From Polyangiaceae bacterium (GTDB lineage: Bacteria > Myxococcota_A > Polyangia > Polyangiales > Polyangiaceae), in contig JAICQQ010000060.1 in the NCBI GenBank assembly GCA_025937785.1, positions 1 through 38,292 of the forward strand: 38,292 bases of DNA, given 5' to 3'. Of the stretch, positions 16,907 to 26,528 are shown one piece after another. The number at the start of each line of letters is the position of its first letter. Position 1 is the first letter of the stretch. The notes under the pieces are model-generated. The model was not told where the DNA came from, did no database searches, and saw only the letters and a list, made by a program, of their open reading frames with translations. A program made the position numbers and the translations under genes.

Positions 16907-18631
16907 TCACGGCTCGGGTGGCAACCTTTTGAGGGTGAACGCAGCGCTCGCGACATAATCGACGAGCACGCGCGGGAGTTGGCGATCGTCGCTGCGCAAG
17001 CTTGCGATCAGCGCTTCGGCAAGCTCCGCTTCGTCCGGTTGGAGTGCGCGACCGACCGCAAAGGCAAGGTATTGTCGCATGACGCAGTCGTCGATCTCCC
17101 CCTGCTCCACCAAGATCTGGGCGAGCTCCCCCGGTCCCGAAAATTCACCATACGGCTCGACGCTGCCGACGCCTGCGATCGAGCAAGCCTCGTTGCCGTC
17201 GTCGTGCTCACGCCAGCGGCCGGCCATGTCGTAATTCTCGAGCCCAAAACCGATCGGGTCCAAGGCGTTGTGACAATTCGCGCAAGCAGCGCTGGCGCGG
17301 TGTTGCTCGTAGCGCTCGACCTTGCAGTCGGCGTCCTCGGCGCTGGGGGGTTCGTCCGTGTTGACGTTCGCGGGCGGTGCCTCCACCTCGTCGCACATCA
17401 GGCGTGTTCGCACCAGGATGCCGCGCTGAGTGGGACTCGTGTCGCTGAACTTGCTGAACGCGCTCAGTACGCTGCCATGCGAAAGGATGCCCCGGCGTCC
17501 GCTGTCCCCGTAGGGTATCCAGTCCTCGCCATCAGGCGCCGGCAAGCCATAGTGTTCGGCGAGCGCGTCGTCCAAGTAGGTCTCCGACATCGTGAACAGG
17601 TTCAAGTAATCTTGGGGTTCGTCGAAGAGCACTCGATCGAGCAGGGTGTTGGTCTCGCGGGCAAAGGCAGCGGCGAGGTCGGCCCCATGCGGAATGGTGC
17701 GGTAGCCGAGCCACATCGCGTGGAAGCGTTGCAGCTGTTCGCGAGCTCGCGGGCTCTCGAGCATGCGTTCAGCGCTGGTGCGCCGCGCGTCGGTGTCGAG
17801 CAGTGCACCCGAGCGGGCCTGCTCGAACAGCGCTTCGTCCGGCATGTCGCCCCACAAGAGATAGCTCATGCGTGTGGCTACTTCGAAGTCAGCGAGCTGC
17901 ACGACGTTTTCCGTCTGCGTTGGGCTCCCGATCTCGATACGGTAGAGGAACTCGGGATCTTGCACGATCGAGCGAATCAAGAGCTCGACTGCAGTGTAAA
18001 AATCGATGCTGCGGCCTGGGACCTCTTCGCTCGCGAAGTCGAGCAGCTCCAGGTAGGGGCCGACCTCGTCGTCGCTGACCACTCTGCGAAAACCGCGCGT
18101 GAGCAGGTACTCGGCGATCGACCGAAAGCAATCGGCGTCAGCGTCGTCGCTAGGGGCACAGGGCAGTGCGTTTCTGAAAGCCTCGTTCCGGGTCGCACGC
18201 GTCGCGGAGTCGGTCCCCAGGGATTCGAGCGAATCGATCAGCGCGGCGGATGCCAGCTGCAGCGTGTAGTCGTTGTCGTACGGTGAGTGCTCGTCTTCGC
18301 TCAGAATCTGGCGTGCTCTGGAAGCGTCGTCGAGCAGCAGCGTCGAAAGCGTGTTGTCGAGCTCGGCGCGCGACAGCCTCCGCGCGACGCTCTCACTCGC
18401 CACGAAGCTGCCCGGCGCTGCTCCGCCGCTACCCGTCGTGCCGCCGGTGGTGTGGGTTCCAGTGTCCGTGCCCGGGCCCGTATCAGTGGCACCGCCGGAG
18501 GTGTCGCCGCCAGTCTCAGCTGCGCTCCCATCGGAAGTTTCGCCCGAGCCTCCACCCGTCAGGTCGCCGGTGCAGGCAGCGAGGAACAGTGAGAGGTTGA
18601 GGATGATGACGCTGCGCACTGAACCGGAGAC
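16907..18631 (-). CDS. DUF1592-type c-type cytochrome-like lipoprotein, copy 1
   Basis: This protein is about 574 aa from a GTG preceded by GGAGG 12 bases upstream. GTG at 18619 is an alternative. A short signal ends in lipobox LAAC (Cys20), then a Gly/Thr/Ser linker. The body follows the DUF1587-1592-1588-1585 order: RRLSRAELDNTLSTLL, RGFRRVVSDDEV, SIVQDPEFLYRIE, EVATRMSYLLWGDMPDE, then THE-type DTSPTQRGILVRTRLMCDE and a haem-binding CANCH (Cys450-His454) followed by NALDPIGFGLENYD. A covalent c-type haem at the cell surface is expected. The partner is DUF1552 directly downstream. These pairs are common in planctomycetes and myxobacteria and their biochemical role is unknown. Redox or surface oxidation is an inference. 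Confidence 0.87.
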   Translation of the reverse strand, partial: VSGSVRSVIILNLSLFLAACTGDLTGGGSGETSDGSAAETGGDTSGGATDTGPGTDTGTHTTGGTTGSGGAAPGSFVASESVARRLSRAELDNTLSTLLLDDASRARQILSEDEHSPYDNDYTLQLASAALIDSLESLGTDSATRATRNEAFRNALPCAPSDDADADCFRSIAEYLLTRGFRRVVSDDEVGPYLELLDFASEEVPGRSIDFYTAVELLIRSIVQDPEFLYRIEIGSPTQTENVVQLADFEVATRMSYLLWGDMPDEALFEQARSGALLDTDARRTSAERMLESPRAREQLQRFHAMWLGYRTIPHGADLAAAFARETNTLLDRVLFDEPQDYLNLFTMSETYLDDALAEHYGLPAPDGEDWIPYGDSGRRGILSHGSVLSAFSKFSDTSPTQRGILVRTRLMCDEVEAPPANVNTDEPPSAEDADCKVERYEQHRASAACANCHNALDPIGFGLENYDMAGRWREHDDGNEACSIAGVGSVEPYGEFSGPGELAQILVEQGEIDDCVMRQYLAFAVGRALQPDEAELAEALIASLRSDDRQLPRVLVDYVASAAFTLKRLPPEP

Positions 18632-18637
18632 ACGCAA

Positions 18638-18719
18638 GGCACGTGCCTCCGGCAACGATGCCGGAAAACCTCGCAAAGGCAGCAACCGGAGCTCCCGCTC
18701 GGGGGGTCGACTCCCCCCG
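18638..18719. repeat. Inverted repeats upstream of the DUF1592 gene
   Basis: Three structures crowd the leader of the DUF1592/DUF1552 operon. One is the palindrome ggcacgtgcc at 18638-18647. One is a perfect hairpin ccggca-acga-tgccgg at 18649-18664. The third is a perfect 7-bp hairpin cggggggtcgactccccccg at 18700-18719. They could bind a regulator or fold in the mRNA leader. The rest of the 18632-19127 gap holds a tRNA-like fragment and no gene. Confidence 0.55.
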
Positions 18720-18982
18720 ATTCTCGGTACGACTGGGGGGAGCAACCTGCGCACGTGCTTGAAACGCGCCGCGCGCAGAGAGCAGCGATGGCGGGTGTGT
18801 GCGAGTAGGCCGAGCAACGCTCTGGCTTGGTCCGGCCGATTGCGGAGCAGGGACTCACCGAACGCGATCCTGCGCCATCCGTGGCGACCTTTTGGCAGGT
18901 GGCGCCTGAGCTCTCAGTTTGGTCCGCGCTTCGGCTAGAACCTCCGAACTTCGCTCGAGTGCGGTGAAACTAGCGAAATCCG

Positions 18983-19026
18983 CGAGGGGTGTGGCGGAGC
19001 GGTCGAAAAGCGTGGGACTCGAATCT
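18983..19026 (+). pseudogene. tRNA-Ser-like 5' half, probably a remnant
   Basis: The stretch resembles the 5' half of a bacterial tRNA-Ser(CGA). It has a D-arm-like ggcggagcggtcgaaaagc and then gggactcgaatc, which matches the anticodon arm with one base missing. No T arm or 3' acceptor strand follows, so it cannot fold as a tRNA. It may be a decayed copy or a chance resemblance. The AT-rich tataaa at 19038-19043 just after it could be a -10 element for the fibro-slime gene. Confidence 0.25.
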
Positions 19027-19127
19027 TTCGGCGTTCGTATAAAAGTGCAAAACAGGGCCCACGTTGTGCTTCTCTCCACCCAGTTTGTGCGCCAAGCTTT
19101 TCGCCACCTACCTTAGGGGTCCCTTTC

Positions 19128-21431
19128 ATGATCACCTCGCATCGGATTGCAAGCCTCAACCGCACGCTCGTCTTCACCGGTCTCAGCCTCTGCATGGCCC
19201 TGGCTTGTAGTTCCGCCGATTCTGTCCCTTCGAGACCGGGTGGCAGCGGTGGCAACGGTTCCGACGGAGGTAGCGCGCCGACGGCAACCACCAACGGTGG
19301 CGTCGTGCTCACGACCACCGGAGGTGGTCTGGGCCCGGTGACGATGGAGCCACCGACCATGAATTGTGGCGACGGTGTCCTCGACGACGACGAGGCCTGC
19401 GACGACGGAAACAAGGACTCGGGGGACGGCTGCGGCAGCAACTGCCGCTACCTCGAGCCCGGTTACGTCTGTCCCGACGCGGGCCAGCCGTGCCGGCAGA
19501 TCGCCAAGTGTGGAGACGGCATCGCGGTGTTCCCGGAGCAATGCGATGACGGCGGCCTGGTAGACGGCGACGGTTGCTCGGACATCTGCAAGTTCGAAAT
19601 AGGTTTCAAGTGCTCCGGTTCGCCGAGTACGTGCACCCCCACCACTTGCGGTGACGCGATGCCCGAAGGGGCCGAGACCTGCGATGACAGCAACGCGCTG
19701 CCCTTCGACGGCTGCAGCGAGCGCTGCCAGGGCGAGCCGCTGTGCACTGAGAATGGTTGCACGTCGACCTGCGGCGACGGCCTGAAGATCGGGACTGAAG
19801 AGTGCGATGACGGCAACGCCATCAACTCGGACGGCTGCTCGTCGACCTGCACCATCGAGCCAGGCTATATCTGCGAACAAGCGCCGCCGTGCCCCGATGG
19901 CCAGACCGAGTGCCCGATGAACCTGCCGATCGTGTTCCGCGATTTCAACGTGGACCACCCTGATTTCCAGGCGCCCGATCCGTCCGGCACCGCAAGCGAG
20001 AACCGACCATGCGACGGCTATGCGCCGGGGATCGCCCAGACCACGCTGGATGCCAACGGTAAACCCGTCTTCGCCTCGGCCCCCGCGAAATCGTGCGTCT
20101 CGGCGGAAGGCTTCGCACAATGGTACGTGGATTCGGACGTCTCGTCGACGATCCTCGGCAACATCATCCTCTACCCCAACGGCGACGGCGGCTACGTGAA
20201 CCGCTTCGGTCCGAACGGCGAGCAGTACATCACGTCCGTCAAGACGGACGACGAACAGGGGGCGGGTGACACCCTAGCGGCGTGCGAGGAAAGCTGTGTC
20301 TCACGCGCGCGCGACGCCCAGCCGCCGTTCAGTCAAGCGGATGGCCCCCTGCGCTGCACCGAGAACGAATACTGCAACGCGGAGACGACGGCGGCCCGGA
20401 ACATCCGCGACGGCGCACTGAACCAGGCCAACAACGAGCTGATGCAGGCCGAGAACGAGAACCCGCCTGACGAAGAGCGGATCGCTGCTGCCGAAGAAGC
20501 GGTCGCGGCAGCGGAGGCAGAACTCGCCGAAGCCGAAGCCGCGATTCAAACGTGCCTCGGCGACTGCGAAACACAGCTCGCCGAGCGGGCCGCGGTCTGT
20601 GCGGCGCAGTGTGCTCCGTGCAGCAGTGGCACGGGGTACTGCATCGGCGGTGAACAGATCGCGCTCGACGGCGACCCACTCTTCTTCCCGATCGACGACG
20701 TCCCCGGCGCCATGGACGACACGCGCTACGCCGCCCGCATCCCCGCCCAAATCTACATGGGGCTCGGCTGGCCTTGGGAAACCACATCCTGCGGACTCGA
20801 GGCCGAATGCCCGAATGGCGCGCCGCACAACTTCCAGTTCACCTCCGAGATTGCTTACTGGTTCGAGTTCACGGACGGCATGGCGGCGGATCTGACCTTC
20901 ATCGGGGACGACGACGTGTGGGTGTTCGTGAACCGCCGGCTCGTGCTCGATCTCGGCGGCATCCACGTACCGCTGGGCGGCCAGTTCACCATCAACGCCA
21001 ACGGCAGCATTACGACCCGCACGTGGCAAGCCAACGATCCAGGCGTCAACGACGGCGAAACCGAGCTCGAGTCGGGCATGACGAGCGTCGGCGATCTGGG
21101 ACTGCAGCCCGGTAACGTCTACGAGATCAAGGTGTTCCACGCCGAACGCAAGCCGGAGGGTTCATCGTTTCAGCTGACTCTGTCCGGCTTCCACGCTGCT
21201 CGCAGCGAGTGCCATTCGATCTGCGGCGACGGCATCTTGGCGGCCGGGGAGCAATGCGATCTGGGTGAGGAGCTCAACGTCGGCGGGCACGACGGCTGCA
21301 ACGCCGACTGCACGCTCGGAGCCTACTGCGGCGACGGTATCGTCCAGGTCGACGACGGCGAAGAGTGCGACGATGCGGATCCGAGCAAGCCTGCGAACTG
21401 CGCTGGCTGCCGCATCATCGACATCAAGTGA
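19128..21431 (+). CDS. Fibro-slime domain protein with Cys-rich repeats, lipoprotein
   Basis: This 767-aa surface protein has a signal sequence with lipobox ALAC (Cys27) and a short Gly/Ser/Thr linker. Four Cys-rich repeats of the DUF4215 type (CGDG...E.CDDGN...GDGC...C) lie at about 79-250. A fibro-slime domain starts at LPIVFRDFNVDHPDFQ and continues through YWFEFTDGMAADLTFIGDDDVWVFVNRRLVLDLGG (read in parts) to VYEIKVFHAERKPEGSSF. Two more Cys-rich repeats close the protein. The domain is split by an unusual Cys-flanked Ala/Glu-rich coiled-coil insert at about 420-500. Fibro-slime domains occur in cellulose-binding surface proteins of Fibrobacter and in slime-mould matrix proteins. Adhesion to polysaccharide or matrix is the likely role. 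ATG is preceded by aggggt nine bases upstream. Confidence 0.85.
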   Translation: MITSHRIASLNRTLVFTGLSLCMALACSSADSVPSRPGGSGGNGSDGGSAPTATTNGGVVLTTTGGGLGPVTMEPPTMNCGDGVLDDDEACDDGNKDSGDGCGSNCRYLEPGYVCPDAGQPCRQIAKCGDGIAVFPEQCDDGGLVDGDGCSDICKFEIGFKCSGSPSTCTPTTCGDAMPEGAETCDDSNALPFDGCSERCQGEPLCTENGCTSTCGDGLKIGTEECDDGNAINSDGCSSTCTIEPGYICEQAPPCPDGQTECPMNLPIVFRDFNVDHPDFQAPDPSGTASENRPCDGYAPGIAQTTLDANGKPVFASAPAKSCVSAEGFAQWYVDSDVSSTILGNIILYPNGDGGYVNRFGPNGEQYITSVKTDDEQGAGDTLAACEESCVSRARDAQPPFSQADGPLRCTENEYCNAETTAARNIRDGALNQANNELMQAENENPPDEERIAAAEEAVAAAEAELAEAEAAIQTCLGDCETQLAERAAVCAAQCAPCSSGTGYCIGGEQIALDGDPLFFPIDDVPGAMDDTRYAARIPAQIYMGLGWPWETTSCGLEAECPNGAPHNFQFTSEIAYWFEFTDGMAADLTFIGDDDVWVFVNRRLVLDLGGIHVPLGGQFTINANGSITTRTWQANDPGVNDGETELESGMTSVGDLGLQPGNVYEIKVFHAERKPEGSSFQLTLSGFHAARSECHSICGDGILAAGEQCDLGEELNVGGHDGCNADCTLGAYCGDGIVQVDDGEECDDADPSKPANCAGCRIIDIK

Positions 21432-21559
21432 GTCTGAAAGGCGTCGCGGATAGCTCCGCGTGTTCGCTGTCGCGGATCCACTGCTGGTCAGAACCTTCGC
21501 GCGCTTCGAAGCAGTGCTCGGATCACGCTAACGAGCGCCGGCTGTGAGTTCACTTGGGG

Positions 21560-21582
21560 GGGGCCAGCGACTGTGGGGCCCC
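21560..21582. terminator. GC-rich hairpin between convergent genes
   Basis: A 6-bp stem ggggcc (21560-21565) / ggcccc (21577-21582) with an 11-nt loop lies between the convergent fibro-slime and PL9 genes. It could end transcription from either side, but no T-run follows. Nothing else is seen in this 196-base gap. Confidence 0.25.
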
Positions 21583-21627
21583 GAACGACGGCAGGCGGTG
21601 CGATCGGTGTCCGGTCACGGTCCGCGG

Positions 21628-23217
21628 CTAGTCGTCGCTTTCGAACGGGCCGATGTCGGGCGCGGAGCCCGCGTAAGGTAGGCCGATGTCGACACCGGAG
21701 TTGCGCAGATCGCTGGAGGGCGTGAGCCGCAGGTAGTCGATGTCGGGCAAGCTGCCATCGCTCTTGCGCGGACCCTTCAGCGCGCTGGGGTCGATGCTGA
21801 CGAAGTCATCGGCCGTGGCGGCTCTAGCGTCTTGCCAGCTGTTGTTGGTGATGTCGGTGCTGCTGGCCGATAGGTCGCCGATGGTCCCGAGCGAGAGCGT
21901 GTTCTTGATCGTGAGCAAGGCCGCGATGTTGGTCGTGCCGAAGTTGATATTGCTGCCGTTGTCGTGAGCGGCGCTGTTCAGGATGGTGACGCTGCCGCGG
22001 TTGCTGTTGTGGTCGAAGCCGTCGTGCACGTTGCCCGTTGCGATGCAGCCGGTGTAGCTGGCGTTGTGGCTGAGATTCTTGTCGTCGCTGCCGCCGGTCT
22101 TGAAGCCGTTGCCGTCGCCCGCGCCCACGGAGCCGTCTTGCAGCTTGCCGTTATCGATCGCCCAGCAGTTTTCGTGCGTCGTCGTGACGTTATCGGCGGG
22201 GCGCAGGTAGCCGTCCCAGCCGTCGTCCAGGTTGTTCCAGGCGCGGCAGCCGACGAAGCGATTGCCGGTGCCGACATCGAGCTTCGCTGCGAACCCGTCG
22301 GCGTTTTCGAGCGAAGCGTCAGCGTTGAAATACGAATCGCAGTTCAGAATCAAGTTGTCCGAAGCGCCGTTCCCCAGCTGTAGACCGGTGTCTGCGCACT
22401 CCGAGAACGTGGAGTGCTCGATGACGTTGTGCGAACCGCTCACGAACATGCAGTTGTCGCCCGCGCCGAACACATCGATGCCGTACACGTGCCAGTGGTC
22501 TCCCGACAGGCTGAGACCCCGATTGCCGGAGTCTTCCGCCATGCTCGAGAAGTCGAGCAACGGACGCTCGCCGTCGAGCGGATAGGCGCTGAGCTCGATG
22601 GGAGCATCTTCGCTGCCGGCCGCACCGAGCGCGTGCGTGCTGTCGAGGGTATAGGTACCGCCCCGCAGGTAGATGACGGTGCCTGCCGCGGCTCGCTCGA
22701 CGGCGCCGCCGAGCGTGGTCGGGTCGTCGATGGTGCCGGCGGCCGCAGGCGTGCCATTCGGTGCAGCGAACATCGCTCCCGGATCGACGACCGTGCCCGT
22801 GCCTCCGGCTCCCGAGGTGGCTGTGGCGCTGTCGGCGGTGGTCGCCCCGCCTGCTCCCCCTGCTCCCTCCGTACCCCTGCTAGTGGTGCTGCTCTGGCCA
22901 GCGCCTCCTGCGCCGCCGCCCGTGTTCGTGGTGCTGCCGCCGCTGGTCGCGGTCGTAGCCTGCGCCCCCGTCGTGGTCATTCCGAGGCCGCCGGAGCTCG
23001 CGGCCGTGGTGACGGCGGCATCGCTGCCCGAACCCCCCGTAGTCACGGTCGTCGCAGTTTCGCTGCTGGCAGCCTCAGCGTTCGAGCCGGCCGGACTCGA
23101 TTCCGAGCACCCGACGAGCATGCTGCAGAAGCAGAGCAGCAGGGCGGAGCCGGAGAGCAGGGCGGAGCCGTAACGCAGGGGAAGCCGAACCTGGCGGGGG
23201 ATGGGCTGCATCGACAT
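21628..23217 (-). CDS. Pectate lyase, polysaccharide lyase family 9, lipoprotein
   Basis: This 529-aa protein has a signal with lipobox LVGC (Cys37) and a Ser/Thr/Gly/Ala linker to about 145. A right-handed parallel beta-helix follows. The Ca-site and catalytic pattern of PL9 is visible: Asp307 in ADGFA, then Asp331, Asp332 and Asp335 in LDDGWD, and Lys373 in GNGFK. The spacing of the four Asp residues equals that recalled for Dickeya Pel9A (Asp209, 233, 234, 237), and Lys373 is close to the Lys273 position. Asn-rich rungs (HNASYTGCIATGN) continue the helix. It would cleave pectate by beta-elimination with Lys as base. With the PL1 lyase about 8 kb away, this gives two distinct pectate lyases. 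It is divergent from the kinase gene, 105 bases apart. Confidence 0.88.
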   Translation of the reverse strand: MSMQPIPRQVRLPLRYGSALLSGSALLLCFCSMLVGCSESSPAGSNAEAASSETATTVTTGGSGSDAAVTTAASSGGLGMTTTGAQATTATSGGSTTNTGGGAGGAGQSSTTSRGTEGAGGAGGATTADSATATSGAGGTGTVVDPGAMFAAPNGTPAAAGTIDDPTTLGGAVERAAAGTVIYLRGGTYTLDSTHALGAAGSEDAPIELSAYPLDGERPLLDFSSMAEDSGNRGLSLSGDHWHVYGIDVFGAGDNCMFVSGSHNVIEHSTFSECADTGLQLGNGASDNLILNCDSYFNADASLENADGFAAKLDVGTGNRFVGCRAWNNLDDGWDGYLRPADNVTTTHENCWAIDNGKLQDGSVGAGDGNGFKTGGSDDKNLSHNASYTGCIATGNVHDGFDHNSNRGSVTILNSAAHDNGSNINFGTTNIAALLTIKNTLSLGTIGDLSASSTDITNNSWQDARAATADDFVSIDPSALKGPRKSDGSLPDIDYLRLTPSSDLRNSGVDIGLPYAGSAPDIGPFESDD

Positions 23218-23322
23218 GTCTCACCCGTACCAAGGGGAAGCCATGGAAGTTCCTTGTGCGCATGTTCGGTGCCCGGGCCTCGGCGAGTTGTCCGAGCCGC
23301 ATAGCTCTGCTTTACTTGGCTG

Positions 23323-24777
<1,455 letters not shown>

Positions 24778-24788
24778 TCGACCGCCGT

Positions 24789-25871
24789 TTAGAACTGCCC
24801 CACGACGCCGAACCCGTTGGCGGTCGCGTACGGAGTGACGCGTGCCTCGCCCCCGCCGTCGTCGCTGCCCAAGGCGAGCAGTGCGATGCCCGTGGCGAGG
24901 CCCGCGGCACCCACGCCATAGGCGATCCACGCCTGGGTGCCCTTGGCGCTCGCCTCGTCGTCGAGGTCTAGAGTCTCTTGCTCCAGGGCGTCGTCGTCGC
25001 AACCCTGCTCGCTTTTGTCGAGGCATTCGGCCCAGGCATCGTTGGCTGCGTCCCGCGCCTGTACGAACTGCACGGCGAGCAGGGTCCCTAGCCCCACGCC
25101 CACCACCCCGACCCCCAAGCTGACGTAGCCGGCGACGCGCATGCCGTTGACACCCGAGCCGTCACCGCCTGCGTCCCGCGCCGCGGTGTCGTTCTCGCCC
25201 GGGGCTGACCGCGCAGATTGCCCGACCGCCGCTGAGTGAGCAGTAGCGATTCGGTGGAGCGTCAGCGTGACCTCGCGGGTTTCACCGGCGCTGAGGCCTA
25301 CGCGGGTCGCGGCGGGCTCGTAGCCGTCGGCGCCAGCGGCAACTCGATGGTCACCGGGGTCGATCGGGTAGGGGACGCCGACCACAGCGCTGGTCACGGG
25401 CTCGTCGTCGATGCTGATGCGAAGGCCCTCGACCGGGACACCCGGAACGTCGAGCGTGAGCGTTGCGATTTGCGCCGCCACCTGTGGGAGCTCTGCGTCC
25501 GCCGACTGCTTGGCAGCGACGAAGGCCGCCGGCGCATCGGGCGCAAGCTCTTCGCGCAGAATCTTGATGTAGGACTCGCGGGCCTGTACGTATTGCCCGA
25601 GCTTCGCCTGAGAGCGTGCGAGAAACAGCAGCAGCGTCGGGGCATGCATGATCGCTTCAGCCCGGGCGAAGTACAGCGCGGCCTCTTCGTAGCGCTGCTC
25701 TTTGAAGGCCTTGTCGCCGGCTTGCGCTGCCGAACGCGCGGCCGCGCGCTGCGTGTCGGTTTGTGCACCCGCGGGCAACGTGAGCGCTAACAGCAGGCCC
25801 AGCACGCGCAGGCCGTGCCTCGAGCGCGCGAGCACCCACGAGCATCGACCTCGTGTCCGATCCTGCTGCAT
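24789..25871 (-). CDS. Exported PEGA-like/TPR-like membrane protein
   Basis: This 360-aa protein has a signal sequence (LGLLLALTLPAGAQ, cleavage likely after Ala-Gln). An N-terminal helical repeat resembles TPRs (GDKAFKEQRYEEAALYFARAEAI, APTLLLFLARSQAKLGQYVQA). A beta-rich PEGA-like domain follows (about 135-210; VPVEGLRISIDDEPV, IDPGDHRVAAGADGYEPA). Two hydrophobic helices come near the C-terminus (VAGYVSLGVGVVGVGLGTLLAVQF and IAYGVGAAGLATGIALLAL, read in parts), separated by an acidic Cys-containing loop. Such proteins are frequent in myxobacterial genomes near Ser/Thr kinases and may be envelope-associated. The role is unknown. A GAGG site precedes the ATG. Confidence 0.75.
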   Translation of the reverse strand: MQQDRTRGRCSWVLARSRHGLRVLGLLLALTLPAGAQTDTQRAAARSAAQAGDKAFKEQRYEEAALYFARAEAIMHAPTLLLFLARSQAKLGQYVQARESYIKILREELAPDAPAAFVAAKQSADAELPQVAAQIATLTLDVPGVPVEGLRISIDDEPVTSAVVGVPYPIDPGDHRVAAGADGYEPAATRVGLSAGETREVTLTLHRIATAHSAAVGQSARSAPGENDTAARDAGGDGSGVNGMRVAGYVSLGVGVVGVGLGTLLAVQFVQARDAANDAWAECLDKSEQGCDDDALEQETLDLDDEASAKGTQAWIAYGVGAAGLATGIALLALGSDDGGGEARVTPYATANGFGVVGQF

Positions 25872-26000
25872 CCCTCGTCCTTCGTTGACAGACTCGGAGT
25901 TAGCATGGCTCGGCCCCGCGAGCGAGCGAACCCGGCCCGGCGCCGCGAGTGTTCACGCTGCGCCGGCAAAAACCTTCACGAGCCGGGGCTCGCCCGCGCG

Positions 26001-26528
26001 TCACAACCTACAGTGGCGTCGCACGAAGCGTCGCAGCTGCGACGAGCGGTGTTGCTTCCAAAACTCGCGGGCGCGCGCCTGCCGCTCGTCGCTGAGCTCC
26101 TCCTGGCAGTCGGCGATGAGGTTGTACGCTTGTTGCAGCTGGTGCTCGTCCTCGGGGAACTCGTCGTTGTACCGTGCGTTGAGCCAGCGCAGCTCTTGGT
26201 AACGGCCCAGGTCCATCGCCCGGTTCAAGCTACCGATCAGGTTGTTCTCTCGATAGATCCTGAGCCGGGTGGGCTCGCTCGGGTGGGGGTGACGGGGTCC
26301 GTCGATGCTGCTGTCCGCCGAGCCTGCGGCCATCACCGGGACTGACGCCGTCGCCGGCTCCGCGGGTTCGAACGTCCGCGGGGCAGCGCGCGCGGAGACG
26401 AGCTCCGCGGGGCGCGCCGGTGCCGTCATCGTCCTCGTCACGGTCGGCATCTGCGGATCGGGTCGCCCGAACCAGAAGGCGAGGGCAACGGCACCGAGCA
26501 GGCCGCCGAGCGCGAGCCTTCGCTTCAT
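26001..26528 (-). CDS. Small membrane-anchored protein coupled to the M64 peptidase
   Basis: This 175-aa protein starts at MKRRLALGG. The ATG overlaps the TGA of the upstream M64 gene (ATGA), so translation is very likely coupled. The much longer open frame upstream is spurious because it lies inside the peptidase gene. It has an N-terminal anchor (about 5-21), a Pro/Ala-rich periplasmic or outer segment, and a conserved-looking C-terminal helical region (about 90-175: RIYRENNLIGSLNRAMD, RYQELRWLNARYNDEFPED, QLQQAYNLIADCQEEL) that resembles a TPR-like hairpin. I recognise no family. The coupling suggests that it assists, inhibits or anchors the peptidase. Confidence 0.7.
   Translation of the reverse strand: MKRRLALGGLLGAVALAFWFGRPDPQMPTVTRTMTAPARPAELVSARAAPRTFEPAEPATASVPVMAAGSADSSIDGPRHPHPSEPTRLRIYRENNLIGSLNRAMDLGRYQELRWLNARYNDEFPEDEHQLQQAYNLIADCQEELSDERQARAREFWKQHRSSQLRRFVRRHCRL

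Noticed and set aside
16814..18286. 490-codon open frame on the plus strand
   Set aside because: It is antisense to the DUF1552 and DUF1592 genes, has no family motifs, and is explained by GC-rich codon use.
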